In this document: positions 18,205 to 28,423 of the stretch, piece by piece
Layout of the letters: each line of letters starts with the position of its first letter
How positions within the stretch are numbered: position 1 is the first letter of the stretch
DNA from: JANQQC01 sp965262255
Lineage (GTDB): Bacteria; Pseudomonadota; Alphaproteobacteria; Caulobacterales; Hyphomonadaceae
Assembly (NCBI GenBank): GCA_965262255.1
Contig: OZ253505.1
Span: forward strand, 1,364,001-1,428,000
Length of the DNA stretch: 64,000 nt
Reading direction: 5' to 3'
The notes under the pieces: generated by a model
Databases searched by the model: none
Seen by the model: only the letters and a program-made list of their open reading frames with translations
What the model was told of the DNA's origin: nothing
Translations under genes and position numbers: made by a program

Positions 18205-19621
18205 ATGAAGAAGAACGCAGAAACGCCCACGGGGGGGGGCTTGCGGGCCTAACTTTGAGTTAGGAACGATATGGAATGCAGACAATTTAGACGTGATGAG
18301 AGGAATGAATTCGGAGACTGTTGATCTGATCTACCTTGATCCGCCCTTCAAAAAGCAAAAGCCATTTAAGTCCAAAATGACGGACAAGACAGTTTCTAAA
18401 CTATTTGAGTATATTGATATATGTAGAAATGGACGTGATGAAGCATTCGCCATAAAGGCTGAATCCTATTTGTTTGCTCTAATGAATGCCGAGAAGGAAA
18501 TCTGGATGAAGTTTGATGACGCTTGGTATCTTAATAAGGTCAAAAAGGATCAACTTGGAACATTAGAACAAAACTACCCTGATATATACAAGTTCATTCA
18601 ATCTATTCCCGAAGATGACATGAAAGCATATATGATATTCATGGCAGTGAGAATTATAGAAATGCACAGAGTGCTGAAAAACTCTGGAACAATTTATCTC
18701 CATTGCGATTACGACGCTAACAGCTACATTCGAATTCTACTAGATTTAGTATTTCGACGGGAGAACATGAGAAATGAGATAGTATGGTGTTACAAAGGTG
18801 CAGGTAACTATTTCACTTGTTTTCCGAGGAAATCGGATACTATTTACTTTTACACCAAGAGTTCAGAATACACATTCTATCCAACTAGAGTAAAGTATAG
18901 TCGCGATAATTTGGGATCAGGGCTAAATTCTATCGCTGCTGCGGGAAAAACACGAGAAGAAATTAAAAAAGCGGAAAAGAAACTAGTAGAACGAGGAAAG
19001 GCAAAAGAAAATTGGTGGGATGATATCCCTGCAGGTGGACATATGTCCAAACATGAACGAATTGGGTATCCTACGCAAAAACCTACCGCACTGCTCGAAA
19101 GAATAATCAAAGCTTCGACTAACGAAAGCGATATTGTATTCGACCCTTTCGCGGGCTGCGCCACGTCGATTGACGCTGCTTACAAGCTCAACAGGAGATG
19201 GGTGGCGTGTGACATATCATACATGTCTGTGATACTACTACGTCTGAGATTGGAAGGACCTGGTACGCTTCTCAATGATTATCCCTATGAGCGAACCGCA
19301 TTCAAGCCACCAGAGCGAAAAGACGGTTCGAATACAGAATTTCTATTTGAGGAACACCTAACCATCAGTGCTAGCGAGAAAGCGAGGCTAAAAGACGAGC
19401 TATTTGGTAATCAACGTGGTAAATGTTTAGGATGTGGCAAGAACTATGAATACGTTAGTTTTCAAATGGATCATATCATACCTAAAGCTTTGAATGGCAA
19501 CAATCTCAAATCAAACTTCCAGTTGCTTTGTGGGCCTTGTAATCAAAAGAAAGGAGACCGTCCTGAATCGGAATGCAGGAGCTGGATGTGGAAGTTTACC
19601 GGAAAAATTTACTATCACTGA
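18205..19621 (+). CDS. DNA methyltransferase-HNH fusion 1, phase-off by a G9 tract
   Basis: A beta-type methyltransferase (motif IV VDLIYLDPPF first, motif I FDPFAGCAT late, then IGYPTQKP) fused to a C-terminal HNH nuclease zinc finger (CLGCG, FQMDHIIPKAL, NFQLLCGPCNQKKG). Such a fusion could modify and cut DNA in one chain. Translation from the ATG at 18205 reads MKKNAETPTGGG and stops at TAA shortly after. The enzyme frame, open from at least 18239 (ACGPNFELGTIWNADNLDV), is one base off. Eight or eleven Gs instead of nine would join them into about 470 aa. Without the leader, an internal ATG at 18293 would give a protein lacking the AdoMet-binding NADNLDV segment. Confidence 0.85.
18231..18239 (+). 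repeat. G9 phase-variation tract, methyltransferase-HNH 1
   Basis: Nine Gs, 26 bases after the leader ATG. Frame arithmetic shows the leader and enzyme are joined with 8 or 11 Gs and separated with 9 or 10. Confidence 0.85.
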
Positions 19622-19817
19622 GCAATTGTCATATTCCATTGCGTATACATTTGAACTCAAACGCTTTTTGCCGTTGACTAGTTCTCTGTATAATTCCCTT
19701 TTGTTTTTAGGTGAACCAAGATAATAAGGAGAGCTTCATTGTTTCTTTAAACTAATACTGCTCCTCTGCACCAGCATTCACTACGTTAGAATCAACTTCA
19801 AAAATAGGACTTTTGTT

Positions 19818-21153
19818 ATGACTTCAATTCCAGAAACCCCCATGGGGGGGGGTATATCAAGCCAGCGCCAACTTTGAAGTAGGCACAATTTGGACAGCCG
19901 ACAATTTGCAGATTATGCAAGGGATGAACTCTCAAACAGTCGACCTTATATATTTAGATCCTCCTTTCAAGTCTGACAAAAAGTGGCAAAGACCGATGGA
20001 AGGAAAACTAAAACTTGCATTAGACATTCTAATCAAAGCAGGAGCTGACAACGATCCAGAACTCTACCGTCAGTGGTCGGACTATGTCGATAAGAATCGT
20101 GACGACAACGACCAACTCATAATGAAATTTGATGATGCTTGGGAATACAACTCTTCCAAAGAGACACAACAAGAGACAAAAATAAGGAATCAGTATCCCG
20201 CGCTACATCAGTTCATAGAGGCGGTCGGAATGTCACATGGTTTGAAAATGAAAGCCTACCTCATTTTCATGGGATTAAGGCTGATCGAGATGAGGCGAAT
20301 CCTCAAACCTACCGGTAGCATTTACCTTCACTGCGACCCGACTGCCGGACATTATTTGAAGATGTTGCTTGACTGCATATTTGGAAGTGAGAGTTTTCAG
20401 AATGAAATAATCTGGAGTTATGGTCTCGGCGGTTCTTCCAAATGGAGATACTCTAGAAAGCATGACAACATCTATTTCTATACTGTGTCCGACCAGTACT
20501 TTTTCAACAAACCTCAAATTCCAGCTACATCTCAGATGCTTAAAGGAAAAATGAAGGGGGCCACCGATGTTTGGAATATTCCGTCTCTCAACAATATGTC
20601 GCAAGAGCGGACAGGATACCCAACCCAAAAGCCGGTTGCATTGCTGGAGCGGATTGTTGAAGCCAGCTCTAGAGAGGGAGATATCGTATTCGACCCATTT
20701 TGCGGCTGTGCCACCGCAATCGTCGCGGCCTACAAGCTTGGTCGGAGGTGGATCGGTTGCGACCTGTCTTTTGTCACTGTTCCATTGGTAAAGTATCGCT
20801 TAGAGGCAAATGCGCGAGCGATATGTGGCTACCGGATGAACTCTTCAAAACCTCCTCTGAGGTCTGATACCTTCAATGAAAATTCCACGCCAACACTTGA
20901 AACCAAACTAAATTCCAAGGAACGCTCGGACGTTAAAGAATATTATTACGGAAAGCAGCGCGGTGTCTGCAATGGTTGCGGCCATGCTTACGACTATAAG
21001 ATCTTTGCTCTTGATCACGTAAAGGCCAAATCGAAAGGTGGTTCCGATGAAAGAGGGAACTTTCAGTTACTTTGTGGGCCGTGCAATAGTAAGAAAGGGG
21101 CGAAAGACGAAACTGATTGTCATTGGATGTATAAGTTTAAGCGGGCGGCCTAG
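19818..21153 (+). CDS. DNA methyltransferase-HNH fusion 2, phase-off by a G9 tract
   Basis: A paralogue of the preceding gene with the same domain order: VDLIYLDPPF (motif IV), GYPTQKPVALLERIV, FDPFCGCATAIVAA (motif I), then an HNH finger (GVCNGCGHAYDYK, LDHVKAKSKGG, NFQLLCGPCNSKKG). The leader ATG at 19818 reads MTSIPETPMGGG and then stops. The enzyme frame upstream of its internal ATG at 19906 is open as VYQASANFEVGTIWTADNLQ. The leader ATG and the first internal ATG of the enzyme are 88 bases apart in both genes, so 8 or 11 Gs again restore the frame. The gene follows copy 1 by about 200 bases and probably arose by duplication. The sequences have diverged, so specificities may differ. Confidence 0.85.
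19844..19852 (+). repeat. G9 phase-variation tract, methyltransferase-HNH 2
   Basis: Nine Gs directly after CCCAT in the leader. The frame closes with 9 and opens with 8 or 11, the same switch values as in the neighbouring gene. Confidence 0.85.
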
Positions 21154-21294
21154 ATTTTTGCATGTGTAACTTCCCACGCCGGAATCGTTGACGCGTCGGA
21201 AACATGGTAGCTCTAAAAATATTTTTGCAAAGCGACTCGTTAAAACTATGATTTGGCAATGCACGAAGAGCGGAGATAGCCGCTTAGCTTGTAG

Positions 21295-22140
21295 TCATCT
21301 TCGACGAAATTCTTGTTTCCAAGTTAGGTCTTTCAAATCGAAGCTCATAGTTCCCAATCTATCTGTCCTTCTTATTTTTGTTCCAGAAAGAAAGCCAAGT
21401 GTGTGACCCTTGTAGAGTTTCAAAGCCAGCTTGTGCGGATGCCCATAACTGCGTCCGTCTGTGGAGATTATAGTCCATAATGGGTTAATGGCTTCAATGT
21501 GTTCAGTGAAAATTTCACCCCAACTGCTAGTATCAACAAAACCGGTATTAGAACCATGATGAGGTGCCATTTATACATCGGCATCCAAATCTTTTGCGCT
21601 ATAATCAAGCAGGATTCCAAACTCCCAAGTTGAAACGTCACTATCTCCGGCCAAAATTACGCTTCCTAGCATACGACCGTATTTGTCGCGATGTTCGACC
21701 TTCATCACGATTCCTTGCGAATTAGAATTTTCGGATATCAGTGGATTTCTAGATGACAGAAACCGAAACCTAGTATTTCCGATATCACGACGTTTCTTGC
21801 TGTTAATTACCTTATGATGCACTTCGTCGCGGAGTAGGAGATATTCAAGATCGTATCTGGTAAAAGTAGAGGAACGCGGGTAGTTGTTGTCCCAAATCTC
21901 AAAGATTGGAAAGGCGGCGTGAATCCTTTCAATTCCGCGAATATGATCGGTATCTCTATTCGAACAAATGAACGCATCAAAGAATCCGTCTGAACCGACA
22001 ACAGATTCAATATAGTCCAATACCCGAGTCTCGTTTTCCTTGGTTACATTGCAGTCATATAGGTAGAATTGCCCAAAACCCGCCTCAATCAGAACCATAC
22101 TGCCCTGACCTACATCAATAAAATGTACAATCGTAGCCAT
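21295..22140 (-). pseudogene. metallo-beta-lactamase-fold hydrolase (ComEC-like), one nonsense codon
   Basis: A single frame of about 281 codons broken only by TAA at 21571-21573. The upstream part starts MATIVHFIDVGQGSMVLIEA and has the metal motif SNRDTDHIRG, where SxxDxDHxxG is typical. It continues to SVILAGDSDVSTWEFG. The stop falls in DLDADV-stop-MAPHHGSNTGF, just before the conserved HHGS metal ligand, where relatives usually have a hydrophobic residue. The extreme C-terminus (21295-21570) is intact. Relatives include the hydrolase part of ComEC and stand-alone proteins found in defence islands. Its start follows GGGAG. Confidence 0.8.
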
Positions 22141-23300
22141 AATGTTCTCCCTCTTAAACTAAGTTTAACTAGTTTAGCCTCCTCACATAAGATAACCAGA
22201 TTAACATATTTTTTCTTCTTTTGCAATTGCTTGCTTTGCATCACATACCGTAAATATGACTTACTTCCTTCAGTTGACTTCCTGTACTTTATACGATCGC
22301 TTAGATCCGTTCTAAGGTTGTGACTTGAGTAGACCTTTGATTACGGTTCTGCACTCCAAACAGTCACTTATCAAACTTCTTTTGGATATTCCGCGATCCG
22401 AACGGTGATTCATTTGCCAACCTTGTGTTAATACTGCCTCTCATTAGCTTCAACATAGTCAACATTTGAGGCTTTGTCGCTTCACTTTCTTAAAGATTCG
22501 CTACCGAGACTATATCGATCGAGTGATCTAGTACTTCGACAATTATAAGGTAGGAGAACATCAACAAAACCACAAGGACGACCAGCCAAATAGTCTACAG
22601 TATGAGAAGCAGCTTCCGCCCAACATCTAGCGAATATCTCTGCGCGGTAGTGCAAGCAAGCAGATTGAAACAGCAAATGTGTGTTGGGGTAGACATTGTA
22701 TAGTTCTGCTCAAACAATCTCATTTCTGCTTCATCTACCGAAATTTTTTAAGATATTGCGATACTGCACGACAAGACCAAAATTATCTAGTGCAATAATT
22801 GCACTGGAGTCCAATTAGCGGATGTTGCTTGGCGGGAATTTTTTTGAAACTCTACAGTGAGACAATTGTCCGACATTCTCGGTTGGAACTCCGCTACGTA
22901 ACCAACAGGAAGAGCGATACTTGGACGGGTCAACTGTTCCAGATGAATCCGCATTCAATGCATTAGTCCAGAAAGGCGAACTAGAAAATCTCCGGAAATG
23001 TCGTTCAAACTTTCGCTCTGAAAAAAATTTGTCCGGTGGGTATTGGCCTCGTCCGCTAATCCTTTTCTACGACCGTTGCAAAACGCAATGACCGCAAGCA
23101 TTTCAATGAAGGTTTGAGGTTCGTCAGCGACATTTAGCGAAAGAAGGCTATTTTGGTTTGTGAAATTGACGACAACCGATGGAAGCTCCCTCAAACAGGT
23201 CATTTCTCAACGGTCGCAACCTTTATATCCCCCTAATTATGTCCTGTACTTGCCGAGCGAGATACGAAATTTGACAAGGCACTTTATGCTCGTTCAATTT
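22141..23300. other. no convincing gene
   Basis: About 1.16 kb. It holds short frames on the minus strand (22482-22676 and 22955-23203) that I cannot assign and that look like debris. A small perfect palindrome (AGTGCAAT-A-ATTGCACT) lies at 22789-22805. Confidence 0.5.
22221..22234. promoter_or_regulatory. TTGCAATTGCTTGC element, copy 1
   Basis: The 14-base word TTGCAATTGCTTGC lies about 80 bases upstream of the minus-strand hydrolase pseudogene. It is repeated exactly at 23308-23321 in front of the TonB receptor. It may be a shared operator, or chance in AT-rich DNA. Confidence 0.35.
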
Positions 23301-23307
23301 CTTTTTG

Positions 23308-23336
23308 TTGCAATTGCTTGCAATTTGGTGTAATTA
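23308..23336 (+). promoter_or_regulatory. candidate sigma70 promoter for the TonB receptor
   Basis: TTGCAA (23308-23313), a 17-base spacer, and TAATTA (23331-23336). The start codon is about 70 bases further. The -35 lies inside the repeated TTGCAATTGCTTGC word, so a repressor or activator site could overlap it. Confidence 0.45.
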
Positions 23337-23407
23337 ATACGGCATTATTGTGATTACGTTCACGCAAACCCTTTAAGATTACCCATCAGGGTGTTGTGGA
23401 GGAAATT

Positions 23408-26400
23408 ATGGCATTTAAGTCTAACTGCGTAATTGGTGCGTCTGCATTGGCTCTTGCGTGTGCAAGTCCGGGTTTCGCTCAAACCGAATCTGAGGACGAC
23501 CGGACTCTTGAGCGAGTGGTCGTAACTGGTTCTTACATCCAAGGTTCCGCGGAAGACGCTGCCTTACCGGTTGATGTGATCTCATCACAAGATATACTGG
23601 GGCAGGGTGCGCCGCAGATCACTGACTTGATTAGGAACTTGGGGGTGTCCTCTGGCATTGACGGTCAAACAAACCAGTTCCAGTCTAATGGGTTAGAGGG
23701 GACTTCAAACATAAACCTTAGGGGGCTTGGAGCAGGACGAACGCTTGTACTTCTTAACGGTCGCAGACAAACATTTAGTCCGAATGCCATTGGCGAGCAA
23801 GCTCAGCTGTTTGTCGACACTAACATGATCCCTTCTGCGGCGATTCAGAGAATTGAGGTATTAAAAGATGGAGCGGCAGCACTATACGGATCTGATGCGA
23901 TCGCGGGGGTTGTCAACTTTATTACAAATAAAGATTTTGAAGGCTTTAGCGTAAGCGGCGATTTTGAGTTTATTGATGGAGCCGATGGCAACTACAATCT
24001 TTCGATTGCGCAGGGCGTTCAATTTGAGAATGGTAGTTGGGTCAATAGTATCGGATACAATGTCCGTTCTGAATTGCAAACATTAGATCGAAGTTGGGCA
24101 ATCAGATCGTTAGCTGGTAATCCCCAAGGGGGGTGGTCTACTATCGGCAACCCAGGCGCGTTTATGGCTCTTTGGAATTTGACTCCAGTCCCGGCAGGGT
24201 TGCCCCAGTCAGGGCAGGGAGGTTATGGCGCAACTATTGCAGGGAAAGTTCTAGTTGCCGGCCAACTACCTAGCAATAGTCCTGTTGATGTACTGCATCC
24301 TGATCCCAATTGTACGGCGTTAGGAGGCGGATTTATTCCTTCCCGGGGAGGACTTACGAGGTGTGGGTTTCAATATACGCAGTTTGACAATCTAATTGAA
24401 GATGAAAATCGAGCGCAATTTTTCAGTGAGTTTAATTATGACTTTGGCGGAGCTACTCTGCACATTGAGGCATTGGTTGGCTTTACCGATGTGCCGGAGT
24501 GGAAAACATCGCCATCTTATCCTCCGAACGCTTTATTCGGAAATATAGTTCCCGCCAACCATCCTGGATTGCAAGAATTCCGTCGGCAGAATCCTGATTG
24601 GGCGACTGCTGTATTCGCTAAGGACTGTCCTCCAACATACACTGCAGCAAGTGATCCGGCTTACTGTGGTCCAAATGCATCAGCGGCGGATCGCACTTGG
24701 TCTCAAGATTCCACTCCGTTAGTATTTTGGGGAAGACCATTCGGGTTTAGTGGCAACCATTTGACCGGACACGCTGAAGTTGGCAGCAGGGAGAAAAGAA
24801 CCGTTCGTTTTTCCACGTCATTGTCAGGCGAATATGAAAATGGAGTAGGCTGGGATATCGGCATCGGTTTGTCTCAAGCGCGATCTAAAAACATCACAAA
24901 GGATACAAAAATTCACGCTCTAGTCGCTGGTTTGCAAGGAGTCGCCGGACCAGACTGTAAAGCTAACTCGGATGGAAGGAAAATCCCGGGCCAGAACGGA
25001 TGTCTTTGGTATAACCCGTTCTCCAACGCCATTGAGAAGAATGCAATTACCGGGGATGTTAATCCTCAATATCGATCAGCGCTTGCAAATTCCGCTGAAC
25101 TAGGTGAGTGGATGAGAGATGCTGCACAAAGTGGAACAAATTCTACTCGATTGGTTACAATTGACGGAGTTTTCAATGGGGTGAGTACTGATTGGGTATT
25201 GCCCGGAGGTAATGTTGGTTGGGCGTACGGATTCCAGCTAAGGAATGAACGATTTGAGGTTGATCCCGTAGATAGCGCTGACAACACGATGAACCCTTGT
25301 GCATTTCCGGGAGATAAGCCTGCGGGAGACGGTCTATGTCCTGTGCGAACCGATATTGGCGGACACACTATATCGGCTACTGCACATCCTAGACAGCCTA
25401 ATGGGCAGTTTACTTTCTTAGCCGGTGTAAACCCGTACAGCAAAACACAAAACATTTTTAGTGGATTTGCTGAGTGGCAACTTCCTTTTACAGAAAAATG
25501 GGATGTTCAGGCGGCCTTAAGGTACGAAAAGTATCCTGGAGATGTCGGACAAACTCTTGACCCGAAAGTTGCTTTCAAGTTTCAGGCAAGCGACATGTTG
25601 GCTATAAGAGGTTCAGCGCAGACATCTTTTAAAGGCCCAACTCTTAATCAATTGAATGAAGGAAAATCTACAACACTTCAGCTAGTTCTTGCGACGGGAG
25701 CGTTTAAGGCGGTGGACCAAGCAGGAAGTGCCGATTTGGATCCAGAGAAAGCTGTTAGTTTCAATTTAGGAGGCATTTATACATACAAAGGCTTGCGGGC
25801 TACGGTCGACTATTACAACTTCAATTTCGATGATACGATTATTGTGGAAAGTCAGTCCAGTATTGTTGCTGCTGCTGCAAAGCCATTAAGTGAGGGGAAG
25901 ACTAACGCTGAAGCACCTATCATTTCTAGATTAACATTCGAACCAGGCCCTGCTGGCAGAACTCTGTCGAATATCGGGAGAATTGCTGCAAACATTGTTA
26001 ATGGCCCAACGGTTCAAACCTCTGGAGTTGATCTTCGCGTTGATTACGAGTTTGAATCCGGCGAAGGGGAATTTACTGTTGGAGCAGAAGCTACAGTCAT
26101 GCTTGAATACGATGTAGGCTCCTACCAGATAGAGGGAGTAACTATACCTAGTTTTGACGGACTGGGTTACCTCAATCAAGGCAACTTTGCTCGTCCGTTA
26201 CCTGAGTTAAAGGTTCATGTGTTTGGGAACTTCAATCGCGAGGGCCATAATATCCGAATAGATGCTCGTTTTACTTCTGAATACGAAGATCAGAGAGCGG
26301 GCTACCCTAACATAGACAGTTTCTTACAATGGGATGCCACCTATGCGCTAGATTTCACCGAAGATTATGGCTTCAGTGCATATATATCTGGTTGGAACCT

Positions 26401-26506
26401 TTTCGATGCTGATCCCCCGTTCGCACGTCTAGATCTTGGTTATGATCCATACACTCACTTTGCCTTTGGAAGAATGATTAAGATTGGAACGAAAGTCGTA
26501 TTCTAA
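23408..26506 (+). CDS. TonB-dependent outer-membrane receptor
   Basis: A 1032-aa receptor. The ATG at 23408 is chosen because GGAGG lies 5-6 bases before it and it opens directly into a signal peptide (MAFKSNCVIGASALALACAS, cleavage near AFAQ-type GFAQ). A TonB-box-like region (LERVVVTGSYIQG) follows, then the plug domain to about residue 170 (SNINLRGLGAGRTLVLLNGR, IEVLKDGAAALYGSDAIAGV). A 22-strand barrel ends in the expected aromatic residue (IGTKVVF). The substrate cannot be told from sequence. It belongs to the large family common in gammaproteobacteria and takes up siderophores, saccharides or peptides. The ATP-grasp gene follows by 136 bases. Confidence 0.95.
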   Translation: MAFKSNCVIGASALALACASPGFAQTESEDDRTLERVVVTGSYIQGSAEDAALPVDVISSQDILGQGAPQITDLIRNLGVSSGIDGQTNQFQSNGLEGTSNINLRGLGAGRTLVLLNGRRQTFSPNAIGEQAQLFVDTNMIPSAAIQRIEVLKDGAAALYGSDAIAGVVNFITNKDFEGFSVSGDFEFIDGADGNYNLSIAQGVQFENGSWVNSIGYNVRSELQTLDRSWAIRSLAGNPQGGWSTIGNPGAFMALWNLTPVPAGLPQSGQGGYGATIAGKVLVAGQLPSNSPVDVLHPDPNCTALGGGFIPSRGGLTRCGFQYTQFDNLIEDENRAQFFSEFNYDFGGATLHIEALVGFTDVPEWKTSPSYPPNALFGNIVPANHPGLQEFRRQNPDWATAVFAKDCPPTYTAASDPAYCGPNASAADRTWSQDSTPLVFWGRPFGFSGNHLTGHAEVGSREKRTVRFSTSLSGEYENGVGWDIGIGLSQARSKNITKDTKIHALVAGLQGVAGPDCKANSDGRKIPGQNGCLWYNPFSNAIEKNAITGDVNPQYRSALANSAELGEWMRDAAQSGTNSTRLVTIDGVFNGVSTDWVLPGGNVGWAYGFQLRNERFEVDPVDSADNTMNPCAFPGDKPAGDGLCPVRTDIGGHTISATAHPRQPNGQFTFLAGVNPYSKTQNIFSGFAEWQLPFTEKWDVQAALRYEKYPGDVGQTLDPKVAFKFQASDMLAIRGSAQTSFKGPTLNQLNEGKSTTLQLVLATGAFKAVDQAGSADLDPEKAVSFNLGGIYTYKGLRATVDYYNFNFDDTIIVESQSSIVAAAAKPLSEGKTNAEAPIISRLTFEPGPAGRTLSNIGRIAANIVNGPTVQTSGVDLRVDYEFESGEGEFTVGAEATVMLEYDVGSYQIEGVTIPSFDGLGYLNQGNFARPLPELKVHVFGNFNREGHNIRIDARFTSEYEDQRAGYPNIDSFLQWDATYALDFTEDYGFSAYISGWNLFDADPPFARLDLGYDPYTHFAFGRMIKIGTKVVF

Positions 26507-26642
26507 GCTTCGTTTTCTGATGGTTGTCATTGAAATCCGAAAGCATCTGTTGGTCTGACCGCGCCGAACCTAGTGTTATATCCGCCACTCTAACGACAAG
26601 CGGATTCTATCTGAGAATTCGGGCAATTCTTGCGTTTCACCA

Positions 26643-27623
26643 ATGAAGAACTCTGAGCGCTTTCTCGTTCAAGAGCTGAAGGCATTTGCCGCCGACAACG
26701 GACTACAACTAGAAGAATTTTGCCATCAGTGGGTGCATAAACTAACTCACTCCGAAACTGGCAAATCCACCTTCGTATTCGGATATGATCTGGGACTTAA
26801 CCCAAGTTCAGTTGCGCAGATCTGTCGCGACAAGGTTGCAACCAGCGAAATTCTGGAAGCCGCAGGAATTCCAGTAGTTCCACATCGATTGATCATTCAG
26901 CCTAATCTTATCTCGTATGCGCCGAACGCCACTGCTGATAAAGTACTTAAACAGGTGTTTGACGAATCAGTTGGGCATATAGTCGTCAAGCCAAACGAAG
27001 GCACTGGCGGGCGCGATGTTTATAGATTGCAATCGCTTGCACAAGCTATTCCAATTATTGAACGTATACACAGTCAAGACAAGGCCGTCGCGGTTAGTCC
27101 TTATTTAGAATCTGAATGCGAATGGCGGGTGTACCTGTTGAAAGGTGAAGCAAAGATTGTCGTTAAGAAAGTACCCCGAATCATTGAGGGAGACGGCGCA
27201 AGCGATATTGCAACTTTGGCGCGGCTAGCGATTGGTGAAGAGGCAGTTGACGAAATTCTTTACCAGACTCCCCATCTATCCGAAGAATGGAAGACTTTCG
27301 GTGTTCCATCTGTCGGGCAATCTTTTAAGCTTAATTGGCGGAACAATCTTAGCCAAGGATCAATACCTGAACTTGTCGATATTTCAGCTGCTCCTCTTAA
27401 TTTAGTGGATCTAGCGATCGAAGCCTCTGACGGACTAGGAATGATTGCTGGAGCAGTCGACATTGTTCAATATAAAAGGACTCTGAGCGTTCTGGAAGTC
27501 AATGCCGGCTTGATGATGGAAAGACTTTCTCAAACTTCGGAAGAAGCAGCGACTTGCTCTAAACAATTTTACGCCAATGTATTTTCATTGCTTTGGAACG
27601 AATCAACAAACCATCGAGGCTAA
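26643..27623 (+). CDS. ATP-grasp (RimK/cyanophycin-synthetase-like) ligase
   Basis: A 326-aa ATP-grasp enzyme. Such enzymes join a carboxylate to an amine through an acyl-phosphate. Visible parts are the preATP-grasp region with DLGLNPSSVAQICRDKVATS, the nucleotide lysine and glycine loop (HIVVKPNEGTGGRDVYRL, about 115-130), EWRVYLLKGE, and the metal-binding end with VLEVNAG. This resembles the central domain of cyanophycin synthetase or RimK. There is no obvious ribosome site at the ATG. The neighbouring receptor suggests a peptide or amino-acid conjugate role, but that is only context. A graspetide-type ligase is an alternative that would need a precursor gene, and I see no clear one. Confidence 0.8.
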   Translation: MKNSERFLVQELKAFAADNGLQLEEFCHQWVHKLTHSETGKSTFVFGYDLGLNPSSVAQICRDKVATSEILEAAGIPVVPHRLIIQPNLISYAPNATADKVLKQVFDESVGHIVVKPNEGTGGRDVYRLQSLAQAIPIIERIHSQDKAVAVSPYLESECEWRVYLLKGEAKIVVKKVPRIIEGDGASDIATLARLAIGEEAVDEILYQTPHLSEEWKTFGVPSVGQSFKLNWRNNLSQGSIPELVDISAAPLNLVDLAIEASDGLGMIAGAVDIVQYKRTLSVLEVNAGLMMERLSQTSEEAATCSKQFYANVFSLLWNESTNHRG

Positions 27624-27733
27624 TGTTCGTAAATTCTGTGAAATTAGTAACTTACTCTGAATCTTATACGTTCCTAAGCTCTAGGTATGGTAATCTATTC
27701 ACTTTTTTACTGTCTATTAATCGCAATTTTTTC

Positions 27734-27762
27734 TTGCAATCTAGTGACGAAAAGTATATACA
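27734..27762 (+). promoter_or_regulatory. sigma70-like promoter upstream of small gene
   Basis: TTGCAA (27734-27739), 17-base spacer, TATACA (27757-27762), then AAGGAG just before the ATG at 27817. This is the best-formed promoter and ribosome-site combination in the area. Confidence 0.6.
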
Positions 27763-27816
27763 ATGAAGAAATTTACTGACTTTGTCAGCTTAGATTAACA
27801 ATCAAGGAGATAAATT

Positions 27817-28188
27817 ATGAAACAGCGACCAATGAACCTCTCGCATGGAACTGACAATATTGCTTATATTACCGCGGGCAATACAGATCCTGTTGAACCC
27901 AATGTAATCCAAAACCGAATCTTACGAACTTTGATGAATGTCAGGTCTCCCATTTTTATCCTCTTCGTTAGCATTACTTGGCGTAGCACAGAACTTCCAA
28001 ATTTGCGTATCCTAGAGAAAGAATTCCGCATATGGGTAGAGAACCTTCCGAAGTACCCACGGTTTGATAGTGTACCACGACTTTCTAAGAATTTCGATCG
28101 TTCTCGAATTAGTATTCGGCCGGTGCAACGAATGAACAATCCTGAAAAGTGCATTCGTAATTTTGTTGTTTCTACAGGTCTCACTTGA
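27817..28188 (+). CDS. small hypothetical protein, 123 aa
   Basis: It begins MKQRPMNLSHGTDNIAYITA and is supported by a strong promoter and an AAGGAG site, so expression is plausible. The first 35 residues look like ordinary protein. The remainder (LRILEKEFRIWVENLPKYPR) is basic and not recognisable, and may come from a later frameshift or decay. It has no signal peptide. I can assign no family. It could be the start of a truncated gene whose promoter survived. Confidence 0.4.
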   Translation: MKQRPMNLSHGTDNIAYITAGNTDPVEPNVIQNRILRTLMNVRSPIFILFVSITWRSTELPNLRILEKEFRIWVENLPKYPRFDSVPRLSKNFDRSRISIRPVQRMNNPEKCIRNFVVSTGLT

Positions 28189-28423
28189 TCCACGACAGAG
28201 TACTACTACTGATAACTTGAAGTGTGTTCTTGTAAATCTAAAGTCAGAAACTATGGTGAACGCGCTCATAAAGTTCTTTCTTGACGATACCTTGTTCTCA
28301 CATGATTAATAGTATACGGTTGTACGCTCAAGGATCGGAGTTTGACACTATAAATAGGAATCGACGACTTTAAATAGCAAAATTTACTGTATTATAGTTT
28401 TGTAAATAGTTTCGAGGTCAATT

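Noticed and set aside
26643..28188. Graspetide (RiPP) cluster
   Set aside because: The ATP-grasp protein looks closer to RimK/cyanophycin-synthetase types, and the small gene shows no leader-core pattern with repeated acidic and hydroxyl residues.
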